Assembly: GCA_947034895.1 (NCBI GenBank)
Contig: OX344764.1
Span: 11,222,001-11,286,000 of the forward strand
Length of the DNA: 64,000 bases
Source of the DNA: Rhytidiadelphus loreus
Lineage: Eukaryota; Streptophyta; Bryopsida; Hypnales; Hylocomiaceae
Direction of reading: 5' to 3'
The notes under the pieces are model-generated. The model did no database searches and was not told where the DNA came from. It worked only from the letters and a program-made list of their open reading frames with translations. The first letter of the stretch is position 1. Every line of letters begins with the position of its first letter. Positions 11,561 to 24,608 of the stretch are shown piece after piece. A program made the translations under genes and the position numbers.

Positions 11561-12446
11561 GAATTCTGAATTTTCAGGTCGTGTACATCCTCAAATCAAT
11601 ATACACTCATTGTGCAAGACTTTGTGGTGTTGTGATTAGATGTGATTACCTTAAGGACTGATCACTTCGATTGCCATGGAGCTCACCAAAGCCGAACTTC
11701 GAAGACCCCTCCCAGCTTGGAGAGATCACTTTCTGAATGGGAGGACAGTGAGGCCCATTGACGTCTCCTACTGTATCAAAGCAGTTTGAAATTTAGAGTA
11801 GAGTTTGATCGAACCTGTACAGCGAAGGCCAATTCGCCCTTACTCAAGTGCACCAACCTCGTGGACGTTAAAATCATCTTCATTAGTGAGCAGCATTTAC
11901 GACTTTTCAGCCTTCTCCAAACAACCATTGGAAGATTATTTGTTGCAGATATCTCATTCCTAACTTGAGCTAGAAGTGTACAAAAATTTGTGCACCGGCA
12001 TTATATAATAAAACGCATGAACTTGTTCCTCTCGATCTGGTTACATCTTGCATTTTGGTTGGTGCGACTGTCCTTACGCCAGAGTGTATTCAATTTCAGT
12101 TTACAATGTAGTCAGTTCGTGACCTGACAACTGGACATTGAAATGCGTAGACAGGTAGCTGTATTCACGTATGTAACCAACAATCTGTGTAGCAGCTCAT
12201 TTTACTGTCTGCAATGTTATAAGAAGCAAGGTTTTACATCATACAATTTACATGGCACAGAATACGATTACGATGAAAACCTTAGATACCCATAGTAGAA
12301 AATTCTAACGATGTCTAACAAGGGTGATAAAATTTCTATAATCTAATCTGGCTCCTATTCAGAAGATGGTACTTAAGCCAACTAAGTTTCTTCTTTCTTC
12401 TCCAACAGACGGTTTACTTCCTGATTGTTCAGGTCTGCGAATCACT
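11561..12446. other. Spacer between two convergent genes
   Basis: This stretch separates the stop codons of the oxidase (+) and the SR factor (-) and should hold the 3' UTRs of both. AATAAA-like words occur (for example near 12006 on +), but no polyadenylation site can be fixed. No further gene is seen. Confidence 0.5.
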
Positions 12447-15400
12447 TCAACGTCGAGATCCGGCATATGGGCGATAATCAGGAGATCGGCTTCGATACGA
12501 TCGCGCTGGGGGACTGCAGAATATAAAAACTATTGATCAGAAGTATTTTAGAATGTCACAACGAAATCATAGGGCTGCAGGAAAATACCCAGATGAACAC
12601 CTTAAATAGCTGAATATCACTTGAGAGCTTAGAGAGAAAGGGAAGTCACTATGACAACAGTCACTTTAGGGATGTATACCAGAAAACATCCATATAAGTA
12701 TTTGAGCATGGTTCCTATTGCTAGGCTACCCTTCATTTCTGTTCAGTCTTGTTGGCAGTTCGAAAAGGATTCCAATGCGAAATAGCACGACATATTTTTG
12801 GACACTGTACGAACAAACTAAGCGTGTTGAAGCGCTAATTATTGGTGCATTACTAGTCTGTAAAGTTTTCAGACCATGCATTTTTGAGTGAGAGTATACT
12901 ATAAGCGTCCCGGCACCATTGCTTGGAGATGTTGGATATATCAAGGATAATTCCAGAGGCTATACACAAAACAGAACGATCACGAAGCTGAACTATATGG
13001 TGGTATTAACACCAACTATTGTAAGGAGTGAAGAAGGTCGCATACCTGCGATTTCGCCCACTTCCCCGTGCAGGGCTTCGATCACGCCCATAAGGAGGTG
13101 GGCTGCCCCTTGAGGGACCTCGGTACCGACCAGGACTGCCACCCCGTCCACCAGAAGGCGCCTCACCATCTTCACGAGCTGCATACTCCACGGTAATGAC
13201 GCGATCCGTCACCTTGCTGAAATAACCACTCAAAGGTTATATTTGGCTAATAATTACCTTCTCACAGGAGTCATGGATTTAGCGAGAAACAAACTCTCAA
13301 CAACTGTCCTCAAATCAATCTACCGAATGTGCTTTCTATCCACCACCAAACCACTACACAGCAGAATGATAGAAAATTAATTTAAATTTAAAAAATACAA
13401 AACAAATATTATCCAAAAGAAAACAGCATCAACCTTGTGGAGACGACTGTTACCTCATGTTGGTACATTCGAGAGCTTTAGTAGCCTCCTCCTGAGTCTC
13501 GTACTGAACAAACCCAAAATTCTTTCGTATTTGTACACGCACTAACTTCCCATACGGCTCAAAGTGACGTTCAAGATCTCGCACTCGAGTGTTGATGGGA
13601 TCAAAGTTCACAACAAACAGTGTCTTCGAGGGACGAAGCTTAGTGTTGCTCCTGCGGGCATCCTCTCGCCTACGAATGGCGCCATCACCTTGCTGCTTGC
13701 CACAAAAGATCATTCAAATTTAATAATTAATGCATGCTTATCCATTGACAGCACGATGATCTCATAAACATATTCGTTACACCAAAACTAGCCAATCAAT
13801 AGCCCAATATAAACACTCGAACATTTCAAGACTGATAAACTGCTGTGAAAACTCTTAAATCTTACTACCTAGGTTCCCAACGACATAGTACAGAGTGTGA
13901 TAAGTGTGCCACAGGCAATGATGGCGTTGCAAGTGTGCAGGACACTACAGTATGTCGTATTCGCAAACTTCATAGTAAAGATATTTAAGTGTACCTTAGC
14001 CCATTCCACACTGAGTCGCCTACGCTGTCTGCCGAACTCCATATTGTCAAGGTGGCGTATAGCGTCCTCTGCGTCACGTTCGTCTTCCATATAGACGAAC
14101 GAAAAGCCTGTGCAGCCAAACACTAGAGCATGAGCAACCCACACACTGGAGAAAGCAAGACAGGAACCACTGTTAGGAATCTTATTGCGAAATCCCATCC
14201 CGGGAAATCAAGAGTAAGAAAAAAAGTCATACAAAAGTACACCCTTAAAAATCTCTTGTTACGTTTTGAGAGGAAAAATTGATAGCCACCTGGCCACTTA
14301 TGAGTGCCTGTTGTCTGCACAAAGTAAAGTCAGGAGTCTATTGTTGACAAAGAAACAAGGGTCAGCCAAGCTTGCACCAATCATGCTGCTCTCCATCGTC
14401 TGCTGCAGTAGTAAGATTCTAGATGATGCACATGTAGACATAACGAGATGTTGCTGAGGTGGACACTTGGTGGTGCTGAGGTAGACTTCCGTGATGATTA
14501 ACTAGGATCATGCCTTGAGCGAGCCAAAACGTTGTCATTATGCTGTCACCCATTGCATTAGAGGGGGAGGTAATCTGATGACTGATGACAAGATGATTGA
14601 TGACAGCAGGAATTGTGTTCTGATGTGTTCAGTCAGGCACATAAATGAAGCCAATTGTTGGCAACGAGGAGCCATATAGGAATGGGATATCCTCAACCAA
14701 ACTGCCAGCAAGAGAGCTGCCATGCTCTCCATGCTCATGCCTGCGGTAACACACCCATCCTTGAGAACCTAAAAAAATTCCACCCATGGCCCAGCCTATC
14801 CTTGTGTTTCTAATTCATGCAGAAAACAGCAGGTTGTTTAGAATCAAAATAAGACTAAAAAAGGGGAACGCAACCGCAAATCAAACTCCCCAGAAGCAGA
14901 ACACTAAAAAATGTAAAAGGTGAACCGCATGATCCAGGTAAGGATTGCGAAGTACTTTGCGGGCCCTGCTTGCTTAACCATACCCCATAACCAATACTCC
15001 CTCAACAATGTCGAAAGTACAATTTCCCTGCGGTGCTGGAGACAAGAACAGCACTACAAAGTCTACACTACGAGGAACAGCGCAGTTTGTTCCTTTCAAA
15101 CCTACTACAGAGACTACATCGAAACTGGGAAACCTAAAATCATTAAATCCACGAAACGCTCATTCCCAAAAGAACCAATAATTAAATGCTTACAAAAACG
15201 TGACGATCCACCGAATGCCTAGTACCGTTCCGTAAGTAAAAAAACAAACATAACCACATCCAAAAACATGAACTTAAAGAAATGTCTCCATCGGTGAGTA
15301 TAGAGATAAAAGTCACAGCACAAAGACACCACTACAATTTCATTCCGAGTACTCTTCTCCCGCAGAATCAAAACCCTAAGAGAGGCAGGGGTTGCTGTAA

Positions 15401-15563
15401 CAACCAAAGCAATGGATAGTGATACCAGAAATTATTCAAACTTGCCTGTTTTCATGTCAACACGGTCCACTCTCCCATACTCCTTGAACAAGCGCTCGAT
15501 CTCCGACTGCCGAGCATCATACTCGAAATTCCCACAATACACTGGCCTTATCTTGGCGGCCAT
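12447..15563 (-). CDS. RS31-like: RS31-type SR splicing factor (two RRMs plus short RS tail), five coding exons
   Basis: Coding exons on the minus strand are 15563-15446, 14107-13995, 13692-13454, 13216-13046 and 12513-12447, totalling 708 nt and 235 aa. The first ATG of the exon encodes [23 protein letters not shown]1 spans about residues 5-77, with RNP2 VYCGNF and RNP1 [11 protein letters not shown]2 spans about 98-165, with RNP2 LFVVNF and RNP1 NFGFVQYE. A Gly/Arg/Ser tail follows, ending in RSYRSRSPD and YAGSRR. Family members bind exonic elements and spliceosome components in nuclear speckles and control constitutive and alternative splicing. The tail is shorter than in flowering-plant RS31 (about 264 aa). 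Intron 1 (1338 nt) is the longest and starts with a GC rather than GT donor. A pyrimidine-rich TTTTGCAG acceptor just upstream of the ATG (exon from 15617) suggests a leader intron. Confidence 0.95.
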
Positions 15564-16005
15564 CTCTTCAAACCCCGAAACTCCAACACAAACTCCTTCC
15601 GCCTTCAAGAAAACCTCCTGCAAAATCAATTCCAAAACTCGCTATCAACGCCACAGCTTGAAATCCCCGCAAACCAACAAACCCTTGGAATTCAAACCCC
15701 AACTAAAAGTCGCAGTTGCAACAAAATTCTCCCCTAAGAGATAGACGGGACGACATAGCCAAATTACAAACCGCGAAGCACGAGCGATTGAAGGAGAACA
15801 ATCAGCAACGCTGCAATTGCAAAAAAGACTCTATTGATGGGGATGATGGTGGCGGTGGAGTGCCGGCTCTTCTCATTCGAACGTTCGAGAGAAAGAAGCC
15901 ATCGTCATTGGGTGCAAGAATGTAGAACGTTCGTAGATATCCACGGTCTTGGGTGAGCCTAGTCTTCCGATGGCTACGAAGGGTCGTGGCCTCATACCCG
16001 CCCAA
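15564..16005 (-). promoter_or_regulatory. Probable 5' leader and promoter of the RS31-like gene
   Basis: The DNA is GC-richer than its right flank and lacks an in-frame ATG joined to the RRM frame. A likely leader-intron acceptor (TTTTGCAG on the minus strand) ends at 15618, so the leader is probably spliced. The exact start is not resolvable; sequence composition drops to AT-rich intergenic near 16020. Confidence 0.4.
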
Positions 16006-18758
16006 GGCTGTACTGTAGTACTTTTGGTCTATTTAGTGTGAGGATTATTTTAAGTACTTGTCAGGGTCGGCAAAAAAAGTAAATATTTCTAAAAATAAAT
16101 AAAAAATATTCGGGATTTCTTTTTGGTTAAAGTTTGTATAGAAAAAATAATCTTTATCTTTTTAGACATATGTCAAATCACATTTGCCAACTTTAATTAA
16201 TTCTTTGGGGAAAAAAATGGATTTTGAATAGGCTCTTACGGTCTCAATATTTGTCATAAATTTTTGAAACTTTTTGTGAAGATAGAAAAATACATTAGCT
16301 TTTTAGAAATGTAAATTTTATTTCAATTGGTGACCATCAATAAAATTTATTGTGCAATAAGCCCAAATTTTCTACGGTGAGTAGAAAAAAACCCACAAAA
16401 ATTTTAAGCTAGTTTTTTTTCCTCATATATTGTATTTTTTATCTACATGGATTAGTGATGTGAAAGTTATGGATAGTCTTGTTTTTTAGGCAATCAGAAC
16501 ATCTTTTTGAAAAAATAACTTTATAGTATTCATTTTTTAAATCAATTTTCACAATTAAAAAAAAAATCAAGATTACAATCTCTTGCTAGAACTATTTCAC
16601 CATTGACATTAGTGTGTTTCAATTCCATCTTAGAATTATTAACAGTTTAGTTTTCCTTTATGTCTTGAACCTACTTCTATGTAACAATTTTTTAGTGAGT
16701 AGAAAATTAAGTCTTCTTTTTATAAATTTGAGACCCTCAACTCAATTCTTCAACATAAAAAATTAATAATTCAAAAACAGTAGTGCAATCATTTTAAGCT
16801 AAAAATATTCAAAGTCAAAAAATGTAGTAAAGCAAGTTACCAAAAAACTCATTTTCTTCACTTGAAATGAAAATAACTTGAAATCTAATTATGTAAGAGT
16901 CAAAGTTTCTAAAATTTCTTCCACACATTTTTACACTACCGCAGTCTAGTGAAAGGGCCAATGGTTAGATGTGGAAAAAAAAACCATTTAAATTTTTTTG
17001 TTTTGCTCTTTGTAATAGAAATGGCAGTTTTGAATGGTTTTTGATGAAAAAAAGACCTTGAGACTCTAGAGGTTCAGCTTGACCAGTAAAGACATAGTAG
17101 ACTTATTTGCAATTGTTGTATAGACTTACAAAGAAAGTCAACATAATTGAAAATTTAATAAAATCCTTGAAATTATTTTTTCCAAATGCCATAATTAATT
17201 TTAGTATGCCACAAAAAATTCAATATGTTTATTTCATCTTTTTATTTTGGTAAGTCTATAACAACACTTTATCTTGGAACAACTATAAGTGTTTTATGGG
17301 AATGGTGAAGATTCATCAATATCTAAAGATTAGAGATGTAGTGAGTGGTGATGGATATCAATTGGATATCTTAAATCCTAAAGGATGAAAGGGACAAATA
17401 GAAGTTTGGGCAAGTATTTATGATCTCAATTTTTGGGACGATTTTTGAATTTTATTAAGATAATAGAACTAGTTAATTTTATATAAATATAATTTTTATT
17501 TCAGTGGTACACAAGATTGAAAGTCAAGCCTTCTAATATAAAAATAGCCAAATCTAAACATTCAAAAATCTCAAAAACATGAAATAAAATATCTAAAAAT
17601 GATCTTTTTGAAAGACTATGTTTTGTTTATACGAAATGATTTGATTCATTATGTTTAGATTATTGATGTAAAAATTATAAGGAATCATATTTTGGAAGCA
17701 ATCAAAGTGTTACTGGATAGAAAATGTTTAGTTTTGAAAAATGCCAAGGTTCTAGCTTCACCTAGATTTGGCCCAAAACATGAGGGAATCAATGATCATC
17801 TGAAAGTACATAGATGTGTAATTAATGTACAAATATATGTGCATAATATTTTGTATAAATATGTACAAATAAATATGTATCAATACTCATGCAATGCGTT
17901 TAAAGCAAAGTATACTCATACATATATTATATATATAAACCAAATTGTATTCATAGTTCTATATATTAGAAGTATTAAAAATCATATAGAGTACTATATA
18001 TTTGTATAGAATTTGTATAAATTCTATATAATATTATATATTCATACAAAAGTTATATAAATCATGTATAATATTATATTTTTTTTATAAGAGTCTTATA
18101 AGTTGTGTACAAATTGTATACAAATCCTTGAAAGTGTAGACAACAATCAAATGAGTACCTCAACCTCTCCAAAAATCCTATTCAAGATTGTAATAGCATT
18201 TCAAAAAACTAATACAAATTTCTATAATCTTTCCTAATTTCAAAATCAAATTTCATACTAATTTTCTTTTATAGTTGATTGAAGATTATCTTTTCAAATT
18301 TGTCAGCAATTTTAAGTGTGGTTATCTATGGTGATTAGGAAGTTGATTTGGATGGCAAGTAATTGTTAGTTTGGTTCCTATTAGGTTATGATATTCAAAT
18401 TTGGAAGTATCCACTGTGAGATGCACGTGAGAGTCCCAACCCAAATTGGTTGTGTTTCTTTGTTTGTATTAGTGACGGAGAAGTTAGAATATTTGGACAA
18501 TAATTGGATAGAAAGCTAGATTATTGCAAACCGTAAAGTAGTAGGACAGTGAAGAAAAACAATTTGGATTTTGGATTTGTAGAGTGGGATTAATATGATG
18601 AACTTTATGTGCCTAATTGTTTTTTTATGTATTTTGTTTGAGCTCATGTGTACAATTGTTAGAAATGAATATTTGAGTGTGTATGTGGTTGCCTAATTGT
18701 GAAGGGTGTGAAAGTGAAAATTGTTGTGTTCTTCAAAATTTTGTGACTATAGTAGAGG
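16006..18758. other. AT-rich intergenic DNA with dispersed repeat pieces
   Basis: The segment around 16230-16420 (AGCTTTT, then TAAATTTTATTTCAATTGGTG) matches 63840-63990 in the same orientation, so both are copies of one dispersed repeat. Around 17820-18130 there is AT microsatellite-like DNA with repeated TATATA and GTACAAAT words. No gene is recognised. Confidence 0.45.
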
Positions 18759-18761
18759 TAT

Positions 18762-18933
18762 CACTAGTAGAGAATCTGAAATTTTGGTTGTTTTAATCAC
18801 GTTGATTTGGGTCCGTGTTTTGCTGATTTTGACATAAATTTGATGTTTTCAACATATTTATGTTAAAATCATCAAAAAATTGACCCTAATCAACGTGACT
18901 AAAACAATAGAAATTTTAGATTTTCTACTAGTG
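18762..18933. mobile_element. CACTA-type MITE with TAT target duplication
   Basis: The 172-bp unit starts CACTAGTAGAGAATCTG and ends TTTTCTACTAGTG. It is palindromic over most of its length (TTTTAATCACGTTGATT against AATCAACGTGACTAAAA). The trinucleotide TAT flanks it on both sides (18759-18761 and 18934-18936), the 3-bp duplication typical of the CACTA (En/Spm) superfamily. It encodes nothing and would need a transposase in trans. Confidence 0.85.
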
Positions 18934-19677
18934 TATGTTTTGGTGAAATCAATATTTTTTGTGCTCAATTTGAAGTTTGTGAGATCAAGTTGGGTGTCAA
19001 TTCATGAATTTTAATAGTGATTGAATGTAATTGTAGGCTTCTAATGTTTTCCTCCAAGTTAGAAATTGTTTAATCTTTATGCTCAAATGTAGTGCGCTAA
19101 GTGCAAGTTGGAAAATTGAGAGTTCATTTTGTGGGTAATTTGTATATGTCAACATGTTGAACATCATAGTTGTGTTTCAATTGGAGTTGTGTTAGTAGGT
19201 AAAGGCAATTGCAAATGCTTCCTAGTTGTTGTGTGTGTTTGAAGATTACATATTTATGTTCATGAATTGGGAAGTGTTTTATATTTCATTGTAGATTTTT
19301 TGATTGTGCTCTTAGTTGAATTGTTTCCATTTGCAGTATATTGGATTATGGATGGTGTATAAAAGTTCTATTTAATAGAGGAATGTGAGATTTGAAGTGC
19401 AATGCATGACTTGCTTTGGAAGAGTCCAAATTAGAGAATTTAAAGTTTGAATGTAGTCTTCTAAATTTTTTTCAGTAGGATTTGAATTAGTGTGAACACC
19501 ATGTTCTAAATAGTAGCAAATTTCTTGAGTGTGTGTGAATTTAGCCTATATTTTAATTGAGAAGAGAGTCATGCTTGAATAATGGATGATACCAAAGTGG
19601 ATAAGGTTGGTTCCAAATTAGTGAGAAAGAAGTGCCAATTTTGTTGTCAACATAATTATACAAAGGTGGTCTACATA

Positions 19678-19809
19678 CACTAGTAGAAAATCCTGCCCAA
19701 TCTGTTGTTTTGGTTGCGTTAATTATCAACAAATTTCTGTTGATCAACAGAAATTTGTTGATAATCAACGCGACCAAAACAACAGATTGGGCAGGATTTT
19801 CTACTAGTG
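19678..19809. mobile_element. CACTA-type MITE, near-perfect palindrome with ATA target duplication
   Basis: The 132-bp unit runs from CACTAGTAGAAAATCC to GGATTTTCTACTAGTG and is an almost perfect palindrome with its centre at about 19744 (TGTTGATCAACA). ATA occurs directly on both sides (19675-19677 and 19810-19812). The near-perfect symmetry suggests recent insertion. It belongs to the same terminal-sequence group as the element at 18762. Confidence 0.9.
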
Positions 19810-19812
19810 ATA

Positions 19813-21188
19813 GCTAAGAGTATGAGAGTTAGTTGAGTGAATAAAGATTTAAGAGTTCATATAGAGAAAGTGGAGTTAAGGTGCAAAGCAACGAAAGTTG
19901 AATTGGAAATAAAAGAGCAACATTAAAGCTAAGTTGGCCATAGCATTCTTGTTTGAAAAAAGTAAGAAGATAAATAATAAAAGATTTTTAAGGAACCAAT
20001 TGGGATATTTTTAATCCTTGTGGCCCTTAAGAGCGGAGTGACAAATTGTGAAATTAGCCAACGTTGTGAAGAAATTAGTATTATTTTAGTTGGAAGAATA
20101 CTCTTTGTTTGTGGTTGTAATTATCTCATTGAGTAATTTATTAGTAATCCTATTTATATTGTTTCCTTGAGCAAACTTCACGCTAAGCCTTGAATTTCCT
20201 AATTGGATCTTTCAAGTTTTTTTACACATATCCATATGGATCTCAAAACTATAAACTTTTAAAGTAAACTTCTATAAGCCATTGAAATTTTTACCTTCAA
20301 ATTTGGTGGTAATTGAATTTTTCTTTTTTCAACAAGAATGACTTATACATACTAACTCAAAACTAAAAGTTTGTCCCTACTAGAACTTTACTAAGATGTT
20401 GCTAGCCCATAATCATGCAGTAAAATTTTAGACATTCCCATCATAGTACTTTAGAAATTGTTGAGTTGAGCCATCTTATAATATAGTTGCTTATAATACT
20501 CCAAATATTAGGCATTGCCACATTGGAGAGGTTAAATCCCCATGCCAAATTCCAAATTGAGGGCTTTGAATTAAGTGGTACATTTAAACATTCAATAAGC
20601 CAGGACCTCACAATGTAGGTCAAAACCTCTAATTCCACCAACTCTGTCACTATTACTATAGTGAATCATAGACATTATAGATGTAGTTTTTTATTTTTTT
20701 AAATTTGAATTCAAATTTCTATTGTAGAAACAATCTTTGAGTTTCTAACCAAAAAAACTATAGGGCCTATGGGTAAAGACAATGAAGTTGGAGTTGGATT
20801 TTTTTTTTTTTTTTTTAAATAATGCTTTGAGAATTGGGATGGATGCTTGAAAAACTCACTTGCTTGTTACTCAAGGTGCAATTAACAACACTAAGAGGGA
20901 GGAATAATTGACTTTGAACTTGAGTTTGGGTTCAAAGCAATCCTTTTTTGGGGGGTGAAATGGAGCCAGAAAGCACCATTTTCGCCAGAAAAGTTTCAAT
21001 TCAATTTAAAATATAGATGAAATTGTCAAATTTGGATGAAAAAGTGTATGAATTTGATTGGAAAGTGTTTAATGGTACAAAAGATGGACGTACGAAGAAT
21101 TAAAATGCTTCACCAAATTTTAAGTGATCGCCATCTTGGCACTTTTTAAAAATAAAAATAAAAGCTGGTTTAGAGTGTTGGGTTAAAA
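19813..21188. other. Intergenic DNA 5' of the Harbinger remnant
   Basis: AT-rich DNA with a long T-run at about 20800-20817 and no recognisable exon. A Harbinger element would be expected to have its terminal repeat and possibly a Myb-like second gene here, but neither could be recognised. Confidence 0.4.
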
Positions 21189-22724
21189 ATGGATTCATTA
21201 GGCCTTCTATTTTGGATGGATCTTATCCAGATGTATCCCCAAATTTTGATAAAGATCACTATAAGATGCATGAGATATTCAAGGATTCTTTTTCAGAATC
21301 CCCTATGTACAAGACTTCTTTCTATTATAGACAATACTATGAAATGTGTCGTACTTTGTATGTCTCTATCATAGATATAGTTTGTGCTTATAATTCTTAT
21401 TTTGTGTAAAAGAGGAATGCATTTGTATTTATGATATTTTTTCCACATCAAAAGTTTACTACTACTCTTTGTATGTTTTTATATGGTATCTCTACAAATG
21501 CCATTACCATTTACCAAATATTAACACACTTGAAGTGAGACAACTATAATGGAGTTTATGAAGAGGTTTGGTATAACAATTCAAGTGATTTTTATAGAGC
21601 ATCATCTAAGATGAATGACCTTCATAAACTTTGACAACACTTGGCTTTCAACGAAGCTTAAAGATTTATAGATATGTTCACTTCATTGGATTGTATGGAC
21701 TATGAATGAAAAAAATGTTGAATAGTTTAACACTTTAACAAGTAGACTTTGAGTATAGATGTGACAAGAAGTCTATCATTCTTGAGGCCACAACCAATGA
21801 GGATTTCCATATTTGATATGCTTTCTTTGAACTTCTAAGATTTAACAATGACTTCAATATTGTAGACCTTTCCCCATTGATACATAATATATTAATAAGT
21901 AAGCAACGAGACACAAAATTTATAGTTAATGGTTGCTTTATAATTGATATTATTTTATGATCAATTGCATCTACCCTTCTTGAGTTTGTTTTGTTCAAAC
22001 TATCTACTAGCCTACTAATAAGAAGAAGAGGTACTTTGCATAAGAACAAGAGGTCATTCAAAAAGACTTAGAGCATTGTTTCAGTGTTCTTCAAGCCGTT
22101 GGTTTGTTATCATCAATGTACTCATATTAACAATGAAATTTGAAATAGTAGCAAATATTATGTTTACTTGTTACATCGTTTATAACATGATAGTGGAGGA
22201 TGAACAAAATATACACTACAACAACGGCAGTGTTTTATGACTGCAAAAATATGACTGAGGATGACTGGCGACTACTCGCAGTCATATTCTTGGTGGTTAA
22301 TACCTTGGGGAGAAATATGACTGCAAAACATGACTGCTAGTCGTTTTTGGGTCTTGTACTTCACGGGCGTATATTATAATTACGTCCGTTGGGAACACCA
22401 AAGTATTTCATAGGGAACGGTAGGGAACTTGTTTGAGAACATTGAGTTATATTATTGGTCATATTTTCATGGTAGTAAAATTTTTTTGTTTTCGGGCAAC
22501 CTAAAAAAAACATGGGCAATTCAAAAAAATATAGACAAGCCATTGTTTAAAATTTTGAAACCTAATCACCACTTTTTAAGGGTTTTGAAACCCTAGCCAC
22601 CACTTTTTAGGGTTTTGAAAGCTTAGCCGTCATTTTTTTTAGGATTTTGAAACCCTAACCACTACTTCTTTTGACTCTTCTTCCTTACCTTTTGTTGTCT
22701 CTTGTCTCTTGTCTCTTTGAGTTC

Positions 22725-23300
22725 TCTCTTGTTTTTTAGTTGTTGTGTTTTGTTGTATTTTGAGTTCACTCTTGTTTCTTAGTTGTTGTGTTTTGTTGCA
22801 TCTTGAATTCACTCTTGTTTTTTAGTTGTTGTGTTTTGTTGCATTTTGAGTTCACTCTTGTTTCTTAGTTGTTGTGTTTTGTTGCATCTTAAGTTCACTC
22901 TTGTTTCTTAGTTGTTGTGTTTTGTTTTGTTGCATCTTGAGTTCACTCTTGTTTCTTAGTTGTTGTGTTTTGTTGCATCTTAAGTTCACTCTTGTTTCTT
23001 AGTTGTTGTGTTTTGTTTTGTTGCATCTTGAATTCACTTTTGCTTCTTAGTTGTTGTCTTTTGTTGCATCTTGAGTTACTCTTACTTCTTAGAGTTGTTG
23101 TCTTTTGTTGCATCTTCACTCTTGCTTCTTGTTTTTTTCTTCTTGCATCTTAATTCTTTCTTCTTCTTCTTTCTTCTTTCTTACTTTTTGTTCTCTTTTT
23201 TTGTTTCTTATTTATTTTTGTTGCATCTGAACTCTTTTTTGTTGTTTCTTGTTACCTCTTAGTAGTTGCTCCTTATTGTTTCTTGAGCATCTTAACTTGT
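22725..23300 (+). repeat. 43-bp T-rich tandem array
   Basis: At least six units of about 43-48 bp share TTCACTCTTGTTTCTTAG and TTGTTGTGTTTTGTTGCATC. Unit starts include 22771, 22814 and 22857, exactly 43 bp apart. The array degrades to the right into CTTCTT-rich DNA. It lies wholly inside the inserted element and encodes only low-complexity Leu/Ser/Phe peptides. Confidence 0.85.
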
Positions 23301-23894
23301 ATTTGTTGTTATCTTTTAGCACTTGTTGCTTTTTTTCTTCTTGTTCCTTGCATCACTATTGTTTTTCTTCTTACCCTATTTTGTATTACATATTTTCTAT
23401 TGTTGTAAACTTTTGAAGATTGAGCTTTGTTGTATATTCATTAAAAATTAACCTCCTATTTCTTTAATTGTATATCAAGCAACAAAATTGGAACAAAGTC
23501 GTTGGAGGTTACTTGCAACTCACTTCAAATTATTGTAAGAAATATAGTCTCTATTGACTTATGTAAATAATTCATTGTGATATACATATTTTGAATTTGT
23601 GACTAATAAATTATAAATGTCATTAAAAGGAGTCACATTCCTTCTTATATATTCCCTTATAAATGTTTCTTGTATATCTTTAAAATCATATGTATTTGTT
23701 TTTAACTACATGAAATCTTTTATTCAATTGTTAACTCATTTTAATGTATGATTGCAAATATACTTAGGTATCCTACAATCGTTGTATGATTTGTTCAATT
23801 CATAGTTCAAAATACATATCAATAAAAAAATGACTACTTGGAGTCACAAAATGATTATAATAATTTCAAAAAAATAACTAGGCGCTCTCAATAT

Positions 23895-24608
23895 GACTGA
23901 AAAATATGATTGAGAAGAGTCGTTTTACAAATCATCAAAAAATATAACTCACCGTAGTCATATTTTACATGACTGCAAAATATAACTCACCGTAGTCATA
24001 TTCCACATGATTGCAAAATATGACTGACCACAGTCATATTTCATGTCACCAAAAAATATGACTCAACATAGTCATATTCCACAAAATATAACTGACCATA
24101 GTCATATTCCACGTCATCAAAAAATATAACTCAACGCAGTCATATTCCACAAAATATGAGTGAGCAGTCATATTCCACAAAATATGACTGAGCAGTCATA
24201 TTCCACGTCATCAAAAAATATGACTCAACGTAGTCATATTCCACGTCATCAAAAAATATGACTCAACGTAGTCATATTCCACGTCATCAAAAAATATGAC
24301 TCAACGTAGTCATATTCCACGTCATCAAAAAATATGACTCAACGTAGTCATATTCCACGTCATCAAAAAATATGACTCAACGTAGTCATATTCCACGTCA
24401 TCAAAAAATATGACTCAACGTAGTCATATTCCACGTCATCAAAAAATATGACTCAACGTAGTCATATTCCACAAAATATGACTAACTAGTCATATTCCAC
24501 GTCATCAAAAAATATAACTCAACGTAGTCATATTTCACAAAATATGACTGACTAGTCATATTCCATGTCATCAAAAAATATGACTCAATGCAGTTATATT
24601 CCACGTAG
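23895..24608. repeat. 38-bp tandem array in which every unit is a small hairpin
   Basis: Seven nearly identical 38-bp units start at 24209, 24247, 24285, 24323, 24361, 24399 and 24437. Shorter and diverged units flank them on both sides. Each unit contains ATATGACTCAACGTAGTCAT, where the arms ATATGACT and AGTCATAT pair around CAACGT or a similar spacer, joined by TCCACGTCATCAAAAA. The same arm words occur singly near both ends of the host element (22249, 22284, 22315, 24720-24820). Confidence 0.9.

Noticed and set aside
22965..23262. Leu/Ser/Phe-rich frames that look like membrane proteins
   Set aside because: They are translations of the 43-bp T-rich array and shift frame from unit to unit.
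23895..24608. CRISPR-like array
   Set aside because: Units are contiguous without unique spacers, and the genome is a plant nuclear genome; it is a satellite within a transposon.
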